Shown here piece after piece: positions 1 to 7,764 of a DNA stretch of 64,000 nt (its first letter is position 1; the number at the start of each line of letters is the position of its first letter). The stretch covers positions 186,001 to 250,000 of the forward strand of contig CAYMNQ010000006.1 of the NCBI GenBank assembly GCA_964391865.1, in the 5' to 3' direction. This stretch comes from DASZQL01 sp964391865. GTDB taxonomy: Bacteria > Planctomycetota > Phycisphaerae > Phycisphaerales > UBA1924. The position numbers and the translations under genes are program-made. The notes under the pieces are model-generated. The model did no database searches. It saw only the letters and a program-made list of their open reading frames with translations, and was not told where the DNA came from.

Positions 1-1209
1 GCCGTAGCTTTCGTGCTTGGTGACTTCGGCCCAGTAGACGAAGCCGCTTTGTGATTGTGTGCAGAGCGCCTCGACATCCTCCGCGATGGCGGCGGCGCGG
101 AGGCTGTAGGCGTTCAATTCGAACTTGTCCTCCTCGTTCGTCGCGCCCTCTTTCAAGCGCTTGAGCATGAGCGCGAGTTCCTTGAAGGTGCCCGAGAGCG
201 TGTCGTTCACCCGCCCCGCGCCGGCGAGGCGCGCGGTGCCGGGTCGCCGACCGGTGAGTTCGACGATCTGGTCGAAGAATTCGTCGCACGCGGAACCGGC
301 GCGATGGACGGCGATCGCGGCGCGTTCGAGCAGCGCGGTGGAGTCGCCGCTGACGATGAGGCTGGGCAGGAACCCGCGGCCGGCCCTCTGCTTGCCCGTG
401 TGGACGAGCGTCGAGAGCAGGTGGCGCACGCGTCCCTCGGCGAGCGAGACGCCGAAGTGCTCGCTGGCGACGTCCTCGATGTTGTGCGCCTCGTCGAGGA
501 TCACGTGGTCGTACTTGGGGAGGAAGCCGGCGTCCTTCGTGCGCAGCGCGAGGTCGCTGAAGAAGATCGCGTGGTTACAGATGAGCAGGTTCGCCGACTC
601 CATGCGGCGGCGGGCCTGCTGGTAAAAGCACTTTGAGAAGTTCGGGCACTTGCGCCCCATGCAGTTGCCCGAGTCGGACTGCACGCGGTCCCACACGCCG
701 GCGCGTTCGAGCGGCGGGAGCGTCGAGAGCGAGCCTTCGGTTGTCGCGTACGCCCAGTCTTCGATGACGTGCAGCGAGCGCATGGTCGCGTCGTCGGGGA
801 ACAAGCGGTCCTGGCGCTTCGACGCGAGCTGCAGGCGGCGGAGCGAGAGGTAGTTGCCGCGGCCCTTCACGAGTTCGGCGCGGAAGGGTTCCGTCTCGCC
901 GCCGCGGAACGCGTCGCGCAGGAGCGGGATGTCCTTGCTCAGCAGTTGCTCCTGCAGCGCGATGGTGTTGGTGGCGACGACGACAATCTCGTTGTGCTCG
1001 ATGATGCGCCGGATCGCGGGGACAAGGTAGGCGAACGACTTGCCGATGCCGGTGCCGGCTTCAACGAGGAGCTGTGAGCGCGAGTCCATCGCGCGCGTGA
1101 TGGCGGCGGCCATCTGCGCCTGCTGCGGGCGCGGCTCGAAGTGCTCGCCCATGAGACGCGCGATCGGGCCGCCGGGGGCGAGGATGGGATCGATGGTCAG
1201 GCTTGGCAC
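1..1209 (-). CDS. DinG/YoaA-type ATP-dependent DNA helicase, C-terminus cut by the window edge
   Basis: Superfamily 2 helicase of the Rad3/XPD-DinG group, expected to unwind DNA 5'-3' in replication or repair. From a GTG at 1209 the 403 visible codons show Walker A AGTGIGKS (residues 51-58), the KGRGNY motif (115-120), a cysteine cluster (C183, C188, C194) and the DEAH box (239-242). The C-terminal helicase half lies outside the window. Family members usually carry four iron-sulfur cysteines, the first just after KGRxNY; here that position (122) is serine, so three are visible. GTG was chosen because the reading VPSLTIDPIL runs straight into the conserved domain; an ATG at residue 20 is possible. 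No clear Shine-Dalgarno site. The assignment to DinG-like helicases is firm; the paralog is not. Confidence 0.9.
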   Translation of the reverse strand, partial: MPSLTIDPILAPGGPIARLMGEHFEPRPQQAQMAAAITRAMDSRSQLLVEAGTGIGKSFAYLVPAIRRIIEHNEIVVVATNTIALQEQLLSKDIPLLRDAFRGGETEPFRAELVKGRGNYLSLRRLQLASKRQDRLFPDDATMRSLHVIEDWAYATTEGSLSTLPPLERAGVWDRVQSDSGNCMGRKCPNFSKCFYQQARRRMESANLLICNHAIFFSDLALRTKDAGFLPKYDHVILDEAHNIEDVASEHFGVSLAEGRVRHLLSTLVHTGKQRAGRGFLPSLIVSGDSTALLERAAIAVHRAGSACDEFFDQIVELTGRRPGTARLAGAGRVNDTLSGTFKELALMLKRLKEGATNEEDKFELNAYSLRAAAIAEDVEALCTQSQSGFVYWAEVTKHESYG

Positions 1210-1287
1210 TGGTGAAGTGTAGAAGGTGTTGTGAGCCGGTTCACCGCGGAGACGCGGAGCGTGCGGAGAGGAGAACATTGACTGTTA

Positions 1288-2607
1288 TCAAGAGTGCGCA
1301 TGATCTTGTTCTGCGTGCTCGGCGGCGCGCCGGCCGCGTTCGACGCTGACGAAGAGGAGGCCGACGAGGCCCAGCGCGAAGGTGGCGGCGACGAGGAGCA
1401 TGCCGTCGCGCTGGGGGCGTGAACTGGCGCCGACGACCCACGCGTACATGAACGGGCCGACGACGCCCGCGACCTTGTAGCCCAGCCCCCAGAAGCTGAA
1501 GAACTCGGCGGTTTTGTGCTGAGGTGTGAAGACGCCCACGAGCGCGCGGCTGGCGGTTCCGGTCATGCCGAGGCCGAGCCCGACGCCGATGCCGACGAGC
1601 CAGAGGTGAGCTTTCGATGCGTTCTGCTCGGGGAGGAACGCGGCGCCGAGCGCGGTGATGAGCCAGATGACGAGCGACGCGATGACGGTGGTCTTGAGCC
1701 CGATGCGGGCCTGCGCGATGCCGCCGATGACGGACCCAATGCCGCTGACGGCGGCGAGGACCCAGACGAACAGGACCAACTCTCCCGGCCCCATGTAGCG
1801 CCCGGCGATGACACCCGCGTTGATGATGACGATCTGCATGCCGCAGCAGTAGACGAGGAAGAAGGTGAGAAAGACGGCGAGTTCGCGGTAGTGCGAGACC
1901 TGGCGCGCGGTCTGTGCGAGACGCACAAAGCCGATGGTGGCGAGGGACTCGCCGGGCTTGAGTGTCTCGGCGGATTTCTTCTCTTTGAGCCAAAGCAACG
2001 TGGGCAGCGCGCCGAGCGCGAACCACACGCCGGCGAGCACGAAGACCCCGTGGAATGCACTCGCGGGTTGCGGCGAGGTGAGCATGCCGGGGATTGCGAG
2101 CGAAAGGGGCAGGCAAAGGAGCGCGCCGATGTACCCCATGGTCCAGCCGATGGCGGAGACGGTGCCGACGTTGTCGCGGGTGGAAATTTCGGGGAGGAAG
2201 GCGGCGAGGAAGTTCTCGCCGCACATGAAGCAGATGTTGGCGAAGCCGTAGATCGCGAAGGCGAGCCAGAGATCGCCCTTGCCGGTGAGCGCGAGGGCGA
2301 CGGTGGCGGCGGCGCAGCCGGCGCAGGCCCAGTTGAGCGCGAGCTTCTTCTTCCCAGTGAAATCGGCGACGGCTCCGAGAAAGGGGCTGGTGACAACAAC
2401 GATGAGCGAGGCGGCGGCGAAGGACCAGTTGCGCAGTTGCACGCCCTGCTGCGGCGATTCGGCGATGTACTGATCGAAGTAGATCGCGAAGTAGAGGGTG
2501 GTGATGAGCAGCGTGAAGGACTGGTTGGCGAGGTCGTACATGCCCCACGCGAAGACCTGGCGCGGGTTGGGGAGCGCGCGGAAGGGGTTGAGGCGGGGGA
2601 GGGGCAT
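1288..2607 (-). CDS. MFS transporter, UMF1/Atg22-like family
   Basis: Inner-membrane transporter of the major facilitator superfamily, about 439 residues with roughly twelve hydrophobic segments. The N-terminal motif WGMYDLANQSF followed by a long hydrophobic helix is characteristic of the UMF1 group related to the yeast vacuolar effluxer Atg22, whose bacterial substrates are mostly unknown. A second large hydrophobic block starts near YRELAVFLTFFLVY, as expected for the two six-helix bundles. The ATG at 2607 (MPLPRLNPF) places the start about 20 residues before the first conserved motif; an in-frame start at 2646 would add 13 residues. Neither has a convincing ribosome binding site. It is the next gene downstream of the MBL-fold gene on the same strand, but 240 bp of hairpin-rich DNA separates them. 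Confidence 0.88.
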   Translation of the reverse strand: MPLPRLNPFRALPNPRQVFAWGMYDLANQSFTLLITTLYFAIYFDQYIAESPQQGVQLRNWSFAAASLIVVVTSPFLGAVADFTGKKKLALNWACAGCAAATVALALTGKGDLWLAFAIYGFANICFMCGENFLAAFLPEISTRDNVGTVSAIGWTMGYIGALLCLPLSLAIPGMLTSPQPASAFHGVFVLAGVWFALGALPTLLWLKEKKSAETLKPGESLATIGFVRLAQTARQVSHYRELAVFLTFFLVYCCGMQIVIINAGVIAGRYMGPGELVLFVWVLAAVSGIGSVIGGIAQARIGLKTTVIASLVIWLITALGAAFLPEQNASKAHLWLVGIGVGLGLGMTGTASRALVGVFTPQHKTAEFFSFWGLGYKVAGVVGPFMYAWVVGASSRPQRDGMLLVAATFALGLVGLLFVSVERGRRAAEHAEQDHAHS

Positions 2608-2671
2608 GTGCGATCTATACCATGAAGCATCAGGAGCGGGCTGCATTTCCGGAGCGCATCGCGATGCAATG

Positions 2672-2783
2672 CTGACTCGCTCCTTCGCCCCTTCGGGGCT
2701 CGCGCGTCAGTCGGCTGCACGTCCGGGGGTTTCGCTCGAAGACTCGCTCAACCCCCGGCAACGTGCCTGCGGCCCTTTGGGCC
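2672..2783. repeat. Cluster of three extragenic hairpins
   Basis: Three perfect or near-perfect stem-loops stand in series between two same-strand genes. 2672-2710 is a two-part stem (CTGACTCGC/GCGCGTCAG outside, GCCCC/GGGGC inside). 2717-2766 has GCACGT plus CCGGGGGTT arms closed by AACCCCCGG and ACGTGC. 2771-2783 is GGCCC-TTT-GGGCC. None is followed by a T run, so they look more like extragenic palindromic elements than intrinsic terminators, although they could stop or protect the MBL-gene transcript. Confidence 0.7.
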
Positions 2784-2850
2784 GAGGAACAATACATGCG
2801 GAGCATTGCAACAACGAACAGCTCTGATCAGAGTGCTTGGTGAACACGGA

Positions 2851-3843
2851 CTACGCTCGATTGCTCGGCGGGAACCCGGGAGTTTCGTCGGCGCGTGGGT
2901 GCGGTTCGTTTCCGAGTTCATCGCCGACCCAGAGTTCGCCGAGGCTGGTGCAGATCATGCGGCGTTCGTCCCAGGCTTGGCGGAGCCGCAGGAGCGGCTC
3001 GTGGAGGGGCTCATTGTCGAGGAGGAAGGTGCCGTGATGGATGGGCATGAGGCGTCTCGCGCCCATGCGGGCGGCCATGTCGGCGGCTTGCTCCGGGGTG
3101 GCGTGGAGGTGTTCCCAGCTTCGTGAGGCGCCGATGCCGAGGATGGCGAGATCGACGCCGCCGTTCTTGGAGAGATGATCGAAGGCGCGGGTGTGGGCGG
3201 TGTCGCCGCCGAAGAGGATGCGCTTGCCGGCGGCTTCGATGAGGTAGCTGTTGTAGCCGCGGTGCCGATCGAGGATCCAGCGCGCGCCCCAGTGCTTGGG
3301 CTGGATGGCGGTGACGCGGACATCGCGCGCGGCGGCTTCGTATTCCCACGCGAGTTCGATCACGTTCTTGAAGCCGCGCGGGAGGAGGCTGGCGGTGCGG
3401 CGTGGGACGACGACGGTGAGCGAGTGTTTCTGGTTTGCGCCGAATCGTCGGGCGAGACGCGCGAGGGTGGGTTTGTCCCAGTGGTCGAAGTGCGCGTGGC
3501 TGAGGAGGAGAAGGTCGATGGGCGGGAGGTCGTCGACGGAGCCGGGGAGTGCGGCGAGTCTTTTGCGGCCGATCTCGTACCGGCCGAGGGTGACGCCGGC
3601 GTGCGAGCCGAGGTGCGGGTCGGTGAGGATGGTGAGGCCGCCGACGCGGAGGAGTGTGGTGGCGTGCCCGGCCCAGCACGCGGCGAAGTTGGCGGCGGTC
3701 CAGTGCTCTGCTTGCGGGAGCGCGCCGGCGACCGCGGGCGGCTCGCCCGAGTCGAGTTGGCGGACGGGCAGGCCGACGGATTCGGCGATAACGCGCGGCC
3801 ATTGGCGTGCGGCGGCTTGGATTCCCCGTGATCGCGGTCGCAT
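2851..3843 (-). CDS. MBL-fold metallo-hydrolase, UlaG/NAPE-PLD-like
   Basis: Predicted cytoplasmic metal-dependent hydrolase of 330 residues with the metallo-beta-lactamase fold. The metal signature SHAHFDHWD (HxHxDH, residues 116-121) follows a TDPHLGS strand typical of the UlaG/NAPE-PLD-like branch. Further metal-ligand regions are PKHWGAR, GGDTAH and PIHHGTF. This branch includes N-acyl-phosphatidylethanolamine phospholipase D-like and lactonase-like enzymes; the substrate cannot be read from the sequence. The first 40 residues are poorly conserved, so the true start may be further in. It is followed on the same strand by a hairpin cluster and the MFS gene. Confidence 0.88.
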   Translation of the reverse strand: MRPRSRGIQAAARQWPRVIAESVGLPVRQLDSGEPPAVAGALPQAEHWTAANFAACWAGHATTLLRVGGLTILTDPHLGSHAGVTLGRYEIGRKRLAALPGSVDDLPPIDLLLLSHAHFDHWDKPTLARLARRFGANQKHSLTVVVPRRTASLLPRGFKNVIELAWEYEAAARDVRVTAIQPKHWGARWILDRHRGYNSYLIEAAGKRILFGGDTAHTRAFDHLSKNGGVDLAILGIGASRSWEHLHATPEQAADMAARMGARRLMPIHHGTFLLDNEPLHEPLLRLRQAWDERRMICTSLGELWVGDELGNEPHPRADETPGFPPSNRA

Positions 3844-3876
3844 GGAAGTGTGGTTGGGGCTCCGGTGGTCTGACTT

Positions 3877-4005
3877 TCAGCCAGAGATCGTAGGGCGTGG
3901 GAAGTCAGACGGGCGGAGGTTGAGGCGATCCGCGAGTGCTTTGTCGGTCACTTGGTACCTGCTCGGAGTGCGGCCGGCGAAGACTTCTTGGACCGCCGTT
4001 CCCAA
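3877..4005 (-). CDS. Possible 42-codon small ORF (TTG start), unknown
   Basis: In the 193-bp gap between the FliN-like gene and the MBL gene a minus-strand frame reads a compositionally ordinary peptide containing RYQVTDKALADRLNLR. It could be a very small protein or the remnant of a longer one. The only start is TTG at 4005, with no visible ribosome binding site. I do not recognise it and it may well be non-coding. Confidence 0.2.
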   Translation of the reverse strand: MGTAVQEVFAGRTPSRYQVTDKALADRLNLRPSDFPRPTISG

Positions 4006-4036
4006 CGGTGATACGGCGGTGCGAGAGTTGGGCCCA

Positions 4037-4378
4037 TCACAGCTGCCCGGCGAGCATTTGTTCCGCCATCGCAGCGAGTTCGTTTTCCTCGGCGGTCGCT
4101 TCCTTGGGCGGCGCTTTGCCCATCGCTTCGACGCGCTCGGCGGCGGTGCCGATGAAGTCCACCTTGATCCCGAAGTTCTCGCCCACCTTCACCGCCGTAC
4201 CGGTCCCGATCGGCTTGTTATTGACGCACAATTCAAGCGGCTCGTCGGAAGATTTGGGCAGTTCCATGATCATGCCCGGCACGAGCGCGAGGACATCCTT
4301 CATGGGCATCTGGCGCTCGCCCATGAGGACGATGATGGGCACGTCGAACTTCAGGATGCGGGAAAGCGCGTCGGACAT
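4037..4378 (-). CDS. fliN: FliN-like SpoA-domain protein (flagellar motor switch C-ring type)
   Basis: Short protein of 113 residues made almost wholly of one SpoA domain, the module of flagellar FliN/FliM and of type III secretion C-ring proteins. The pattern ILKFDVPIIVLMGER, then LVPGMIMELPK, VNNKPIGTG and ENFGIKV matches FliN closely. In a flagellum it would form the C-ring that binds CheY-P and the rotor. No other flagellar or secretion gene lies in the window, so its partner complex is unknown. The ATG at 4378 fits FliN length; an upstream ATG at 4477 would add 33 residues of unlikely sequence. It lies 117 bp downstream of fabF on the same strand, at the end of the lipid operon. Confidence 0.82.
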   Translation of the reverse strand: MSDALSRILKFDVPIIVLMGERQMPMKDVLALVPGMIMELPKSSDEPLELCVNNKPIGTGTAVKVGENFGIKVDFIGTAAERVEAMGKAPPKEATAEENELAAMAEQMLAGQL

Positions 4379-4495
4379 TGCTCGGTGTATCGGCTCGTTC
4401 CGCCGGTGACGTGCAGATTCCGGAGTACGCCATCTCGTGAAAAACAGCGACGGCACGCCCGATTGGTCGATGTTCACAGGATCGGGGCGAAACCA

Positions 4496-5785
4496 TCAGC
4501 CGCGGTACGCGCCCAGGATCAGCGTGACGTTGTGCCCGCCGAAGCCGAAGGTGTTGTTCATGGCGTAGCGGACCCGGGCGTCGCGGGCGTGGTGCGGCAC
4601 GAAGTCCATGTCGAAGCCATCGTCCGGGTGGTCGAGGTTAATGGTGGGGGGGACCACGCCGTGGCGGATCGCGCCTAGACAGGCGATCGTCTCGACCGCG
4701 CCGGAAGCACCGAGGCAGTGCCCAAGCATGCTCTTGGTGGACGACATGAGCAGCTTCCCGCCGCGCGATTTGATCGCGTGATCGCCGAAGACGCTCTTCA
4801 CCGCCGCGACTTCCGCCGCGTCGCCCAGCGGGGTGGAAGTGCCGTGCGCGTTGATGTAGTCGATGTCCGTGGGGTTCAGCCCCGCGTCGCGGAGCGCCCA
4901 GCTCATCGAGCGCGTCGCGCCACGTCCGTTGGGGTCGGGCGCGGTGATGTGGGCGGCATCGCTCGACGCCGCGTAGCCGAAGATCTCGCCGAGAATGTTG
5001 GCACCGCGCTTCTTGGCGTGTTCTTCGGTCTCGAGGACGAAGACGGCCGCGCCTTCGGAGAGGACGAAGCCGTCGCGATCCTTGTCGAAGGGGCGGGATG
5101 CTTTGGTTGGCGCATCGTTGCGGGCGGAGAGGGCACGCATGGTGAGGAACGCGCCGAGGCACAGCGGCGACACCGCGCCCTCGCTGCCGCCAGCGAGCAT
5201 GACGTCCGCGTCGCCCCGCTGCAGCATGCGGAACGCATCGCCCATCGAATGCCCGGAACTGGCGCACGCGGTGACGTGCGTTGATGATGGGCCCTGCAAG
5301 CCGAAGCGGATCGAAAGATCGCCCGAGATGGCGTTCGCCATCAGGCGGGGAACGGTGAAGGGGCTGAGCCGCTCGGCTCCCTTGTCGAGCATGACGTAGA
5401 TGCCCTGCTCGATGGTCTGAATGCCGCCCACGCCCGAACCGACGATCACGCCGCAGCGCGTGAGGTCTTCCTTCGACAAATCGATGCCGCTGTTCTTGAC
5501 CGCCTCAATACCGGCGGAGATGCCGAGGATCGCGAATCGGTCGAGGCGCTTGCCCTCTCGCCTATCGAGATAGCTAGTGTCGTCCCAGCCAACGATCGCA
5601 CCGCCGATCTTGATGCTCCAATCGTGGTTCTTCCAGCGATCGAACTCGTTCAGCCCGGTGATGATCGAGATGCCGCTGCGACCGGCGACCATGCCGTCCC
5701 AAGCGCTGGCGGCGTCGAACCCGATGTTGGTGACCGCGCCGGCGCCGGTGATGACAACCCGATTCTGTGCCTGGGAGTGGTTCAT
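4496..5785 (-). CDS. fabF: 3-oxoacyl-[acyl-carrier-protein] synthase II
   Basis: Elongating condensing enzyme of type II fatty acid synthesis: it joins malonyl-ACP to acyl-ACP in the cytoplasm. The 429-residue length is usual. The active-site cysteine is C174 in TACASS, the two catalytic histidines are H314 (AHGTSTPLGD) and H356 (KSMLGHCLGASG), and the lysine is K351. The C-terminal NNTFGFGGHN motif is intact. It follows acpP on the same strand after 117 bp that contain a strong hairpin, so it is probably co-transcribed at a reduced level. FabF rather than FabB is favoured by the overall motif set and by the usual acpP-fabF pairing. Confidence 0.96.
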   Translation of the reverse strand: MNHSQAQNRVVITGAGAVTNIGFDAASAWDGMVAGRSGISIITGLNEFDRWKNHDWSIKIGGAIVGWDDTSYLDRREGKRLDRFAILGISAGIEAVKNSGIDLSKEDLTRCGVIVGSGVGGIQTIEQGIYVMLDKGAERLSPFTVPRLMANAISGDLSIRFGLQGPSSTHVTACASSGHSMGDAFRMLQRGDADVMLAGGSEGAVSPLCLGAFLTMRALSARNDAPTKASRPFDKDRDGFVLSEGAAVFVLETEEHAKKRGANILGEIFGYAASSDAAHITAPDPNGRGATRSMSWALRDAGLNPTDIDYINAHGTSTPLGDAAEVAAVKSVFGDHAIKSRGGKLLMSSTKSMLGHCLGASGAVETIACLGAIRHGVVPPTINLDHPDDGFDMDFVPHHARDARVRYAMNNTFGFGGHNVTLILGAYRG

Positions 5786-5844
5786 GCCGGGAGAGTCAGC
5801 GGGGGGCGGCGTGTCGATTCGATGCCGGGGAAGGTCGGCGGGTG

Positions 5845-5879
5845 CGGAAAATGAACCGGCCCGCTGTTCGGCGGGCCGG
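5845..5879 (-). terminator. Intercistronic hairpin between acpP and fabF (attenuator-like)
   Basis: A perfect 9-bp inverted repeat (CCGGCCCGC / GCGGGCCGG, 5856-5879) with a 6-nt loop begins 23 nt after the acpP stop. In the direction of transcription it is followed by TTCATTTTCC, a weak T-rich tract. It may partly terminate or stabilise the upstream mRNA, which would raise acyl carrier protein output over fabF. This is inferred from structure only. Confidence 0.5.
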
Positions 5880-5902
5880 ACGAGTGGCCGGGGATTCGCG
5901 GG

Positions 5903-6145
5903 TCAGACCTTTACGGATTTGATGAAATCGATCGCCTCGCCGACGGTCTTGATCTGCTCGGCTTTGTCGTCGGGGATCGAGGTCTCGAACTCGTCTTCGA
6001 GCTCCATGACCAGTTCGACCGTGTCGAGGCTGTCGGCGTTGAGGTCGTTCACAAAGCTGGTCGTGCGGGTAATCGTCGTCTTATCGACGCCCATCTGCTC
6101 TGCCACGATATCGATGACCTTCGCTTCGATTTCGGTTTCTGTCAC
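5903..6145 (-). CDS. acpP: Acyl carrier protein
   Basis: Acidic 80-residue carrier that holds growing acyl chains on a 4'-phosphopantetheine arm. The attachment serine is S39 in NADSLDTVE, matching the classical DSL motif. The following helix ELVMELEDEFETSIPD is the standard recognition helix for the fatty-acid enzymes. It lies between fabG and fabF in the usual order. The ATG at 6145 gives a full-length protein with no extension. It is the smallest gene of the operon, bounded by 139 bp upstream and by a hairpin downstream. Confidence 0.97.
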   Translation of the reverse strand: MTETEIEAKVIDIVAEQMGVDKTTITRTTSFVNDLNADSLDTVELVMELEDEFETSIPDDKAEQIKTVGEAIDFIKSVKV

Positions 6146-6284
6146 GTCATTGGCTCCATGGTTCGCCGGACGAGGGCTGCGTGGCCCTTCCCGCCGTCAG
6201 CGAAGGGGAATATAGCCGCTCTGCCGGGGGGTCGCAATCGCTTGGGACGTGTCCCGTTAGGGACCACTAAGTTCTGGGGATGGT

Positions 6285-7034
6285 TCAGCACATTGTCAGC
6301 CCGCCGTCGATGCAGATCGTCTGGCCGGTCAGGTACCCAGCGCCGTCGCAGGAGACGTAGGCGACGGCGGCGGCGATGTCGTCGGGAGTTCCCAGCCGCT
6401 TGATCGCCATCGCGTCCTGAACTTTCTGCTTGATCTCGTCAGGCAGGCCGGCGGTCATATCCGTCTCGATGAAGCCGGGCGCGACGACGTTGGCGGTGAT
6501 GCCCTTGCCGCCCAGTTCGCGCGCGAGGGATTTCGTCAGCCCGATCAGCCCGGCCTTGGCCGCCGCGTAATTCGCCTGTCCGGCGTTGCCGACGACGCCC
6601 GAAGTGGAGCCGATGTTGACGATGCGGCCGAAGCGATTTTTCATCATCGCGCGGGCGGCGGTGCGGCAGGCGACGAAGGCGCTCTTCAGATTCGTGTCGA
6701 GGACGGCGTCCCAGTCTTCGTCACTCATGCGGAGCGCGAGCCCGTCCTTGGTGATGCCGGCGTTGTTGACGAGGATGTCGAGTCTGCCGCGCTCGTCGAT
6801 GATGCGCGCGATGGTTTGCTCGAAGGATTTGGCGTCGGCGATGTCGCAGGCGACAAACGAGGCCGCGCCGCCGGCGGATTCGATCTGCGCGCAGACCTCG
6901 GAGAGCGGGCCTTCGTTTCGGCTGAGGAGGACGACGTGCCGCCCGTCGCGCGCGAGCCGGAGGGCGATGGCGCGGCCGATGCCGCGGCTGGCGCCGGTGA
7001 CGACGGCGACTCGTTGCACGGTAGGTTCGCTCAC
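6285..7034 (-). CDS. fabG: 3-oxoacyl-[acyl-carrier-protein] reductase
   Basis: NADPH-dependent reductase of the fatty-acid cycle, a 249-residue short-chain dehydrogenase. The cofactor motif TGASRGIG lies at residues 13-20, NNAG at 90-93, and the catalytic serine, tyrosine and lysine are S143, Y156 and K160 (NYAAAK). The C-terminus carries the usual GQTICIDGG signature. A GTG at 7034 is chosen because AAGGAA stands 6 nt upstream and because an ATG at 7091 would overlap the preceding lipoprotein gene. The operon context supports FabG over another dehydrogenase. Confidence 0.95.
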   Translation of the reverse strand: MSEPTVQRVAVVTGASRGIGRAIALRLARDGRHVVLLSRNEGPLSEVCAQIESAGGAASFVACDIADAKSFEQTIARIIDERGRLDILVNNAGITKDGLALRMSDEDWDAVLDTNLKSAFVACRTAARAMMKNRFGRIVNIGSTSGVVGNAGQANYAAAKAGLIGLTKSLARELGGKGITANVVAPGFIETDMTAGLPDEIKQKVQDAMAIKRLGTPDDIAAAVAYVSCDGAGYLTGQTICIDGGLTMC

Positions 7035-7065
7035 GCGGGGTTCCTTGTGGGTTCGTTGCGGCTGA

Positions 7066-7764
7066 TCAGTCGGACCGTTGGGGGCCGCCACTGCTGCTGG
7101 ATGGGCTGGAACTGGGTTCCTCGGGCGGAGCGTCCTCGGGCTTCGGCGCCGGAGTCGGAGCGGCGGCGGCTGCGGCGACGGTGATTGGGCGGACTTTCAG
7201 TTCAACGCCGTCGAGATCCGCGGCGGCGCGCGCGGTCTTGGGTTCGATCGCCAACCCGCTGAACGTCCACGAGCCGCCGGCGTTCTCGCCCTCGAATGCG
7301 AGCAAGTATGCGCCGGCTTTGTCCTGAACGCCCAGCCCGAGCTTCGCCTTGCCGTCTTCGACACTGAGGGCGCAGACGCGGACGAGTTCGAGGTTGGCGG
7401 TCTGGGTCTTCCACTCGCCGCGCTCGGCGAGGTCTTTCAGCACCGACTGATCACGGCGCGAGAGAAGGGGCATCATCGCCGCGTCGTCGCCCTTCGCCAG
7501 CGCGTTGGCGAGGTCCACCGCGGCGCGGAGCAGGTTCGCGTCGCTCGGGCCCTTCTCCTTGGGGAACTCAACCTTTGCAGCGAGGGTGATTCCCTCCCAC
7601 GGATCGGGCGGCGGGGGCGGTGCCGAGACGACCGGCGCGGCGACCGGGGCTTCTTCCTTGGGGCAGCCGGCGAGGACGAGCATCGCCGCGACTGCCGCGA
7701 GCGACAGCCCGGCTCGCGTCAACGTGCGGACAAGTGCGTCGGAACGATCAGACGGGTTCATCAT
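7066..7764 (-). CDS. Predicted lipoprotein inside the fab operon, unknown function
   Basis: A 232-residue protein with a lipoprotein signal peptide: a basic N-terminus, a hydrophobic core and the lipobox LVLAGC, so the mature protein would be lipid-anchored from Cys 34. Proline-rich linkers follow (PPPPPDPWEG) and the C-terminus is an alanine/proline/serine tail. The middle (residues 70-190) looks like one small folded domain; I do not recognise a family. Its start overlaps the end of fabD by 17 bp and fabG starts 31 bp after it, so it is translationally coupled to lipid-synthesis genes. That suggests an envelope role, but this is inference. Two adjacent ATGs (7764, 7761) are equally possible starts. 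Confidence 0.8.
   Translation of the reverse strand: MMNPSDRSDALVRTLTRAGLSLAAVAAMLVLAGCPKEEAPVAAPVVSAPPPPPDPWEGITLAAKVEFPKEKGPSDANLLRAAVDLANALAKGDDAAMMPLLSRRDQSVLKDLAERGEWKTQTANLELVRVCALSVEDGKAKLGLGVQDKAGAYLLAFEGENAGGSWTFSGLAIEPKTARAAADLDGVELKVRPITVAAAAAAPTPAPKPEDAPPEEPSSSPSSSSGGPQRSD

Noticed and set aside
1516..2625. A 369-codon open frame on the plus strand, very acidic.
   Set aside because: Antisense to the MFS transporter; its Gly/Glu/Asp-rich composition is that of a complement of a hydrophobic protein.
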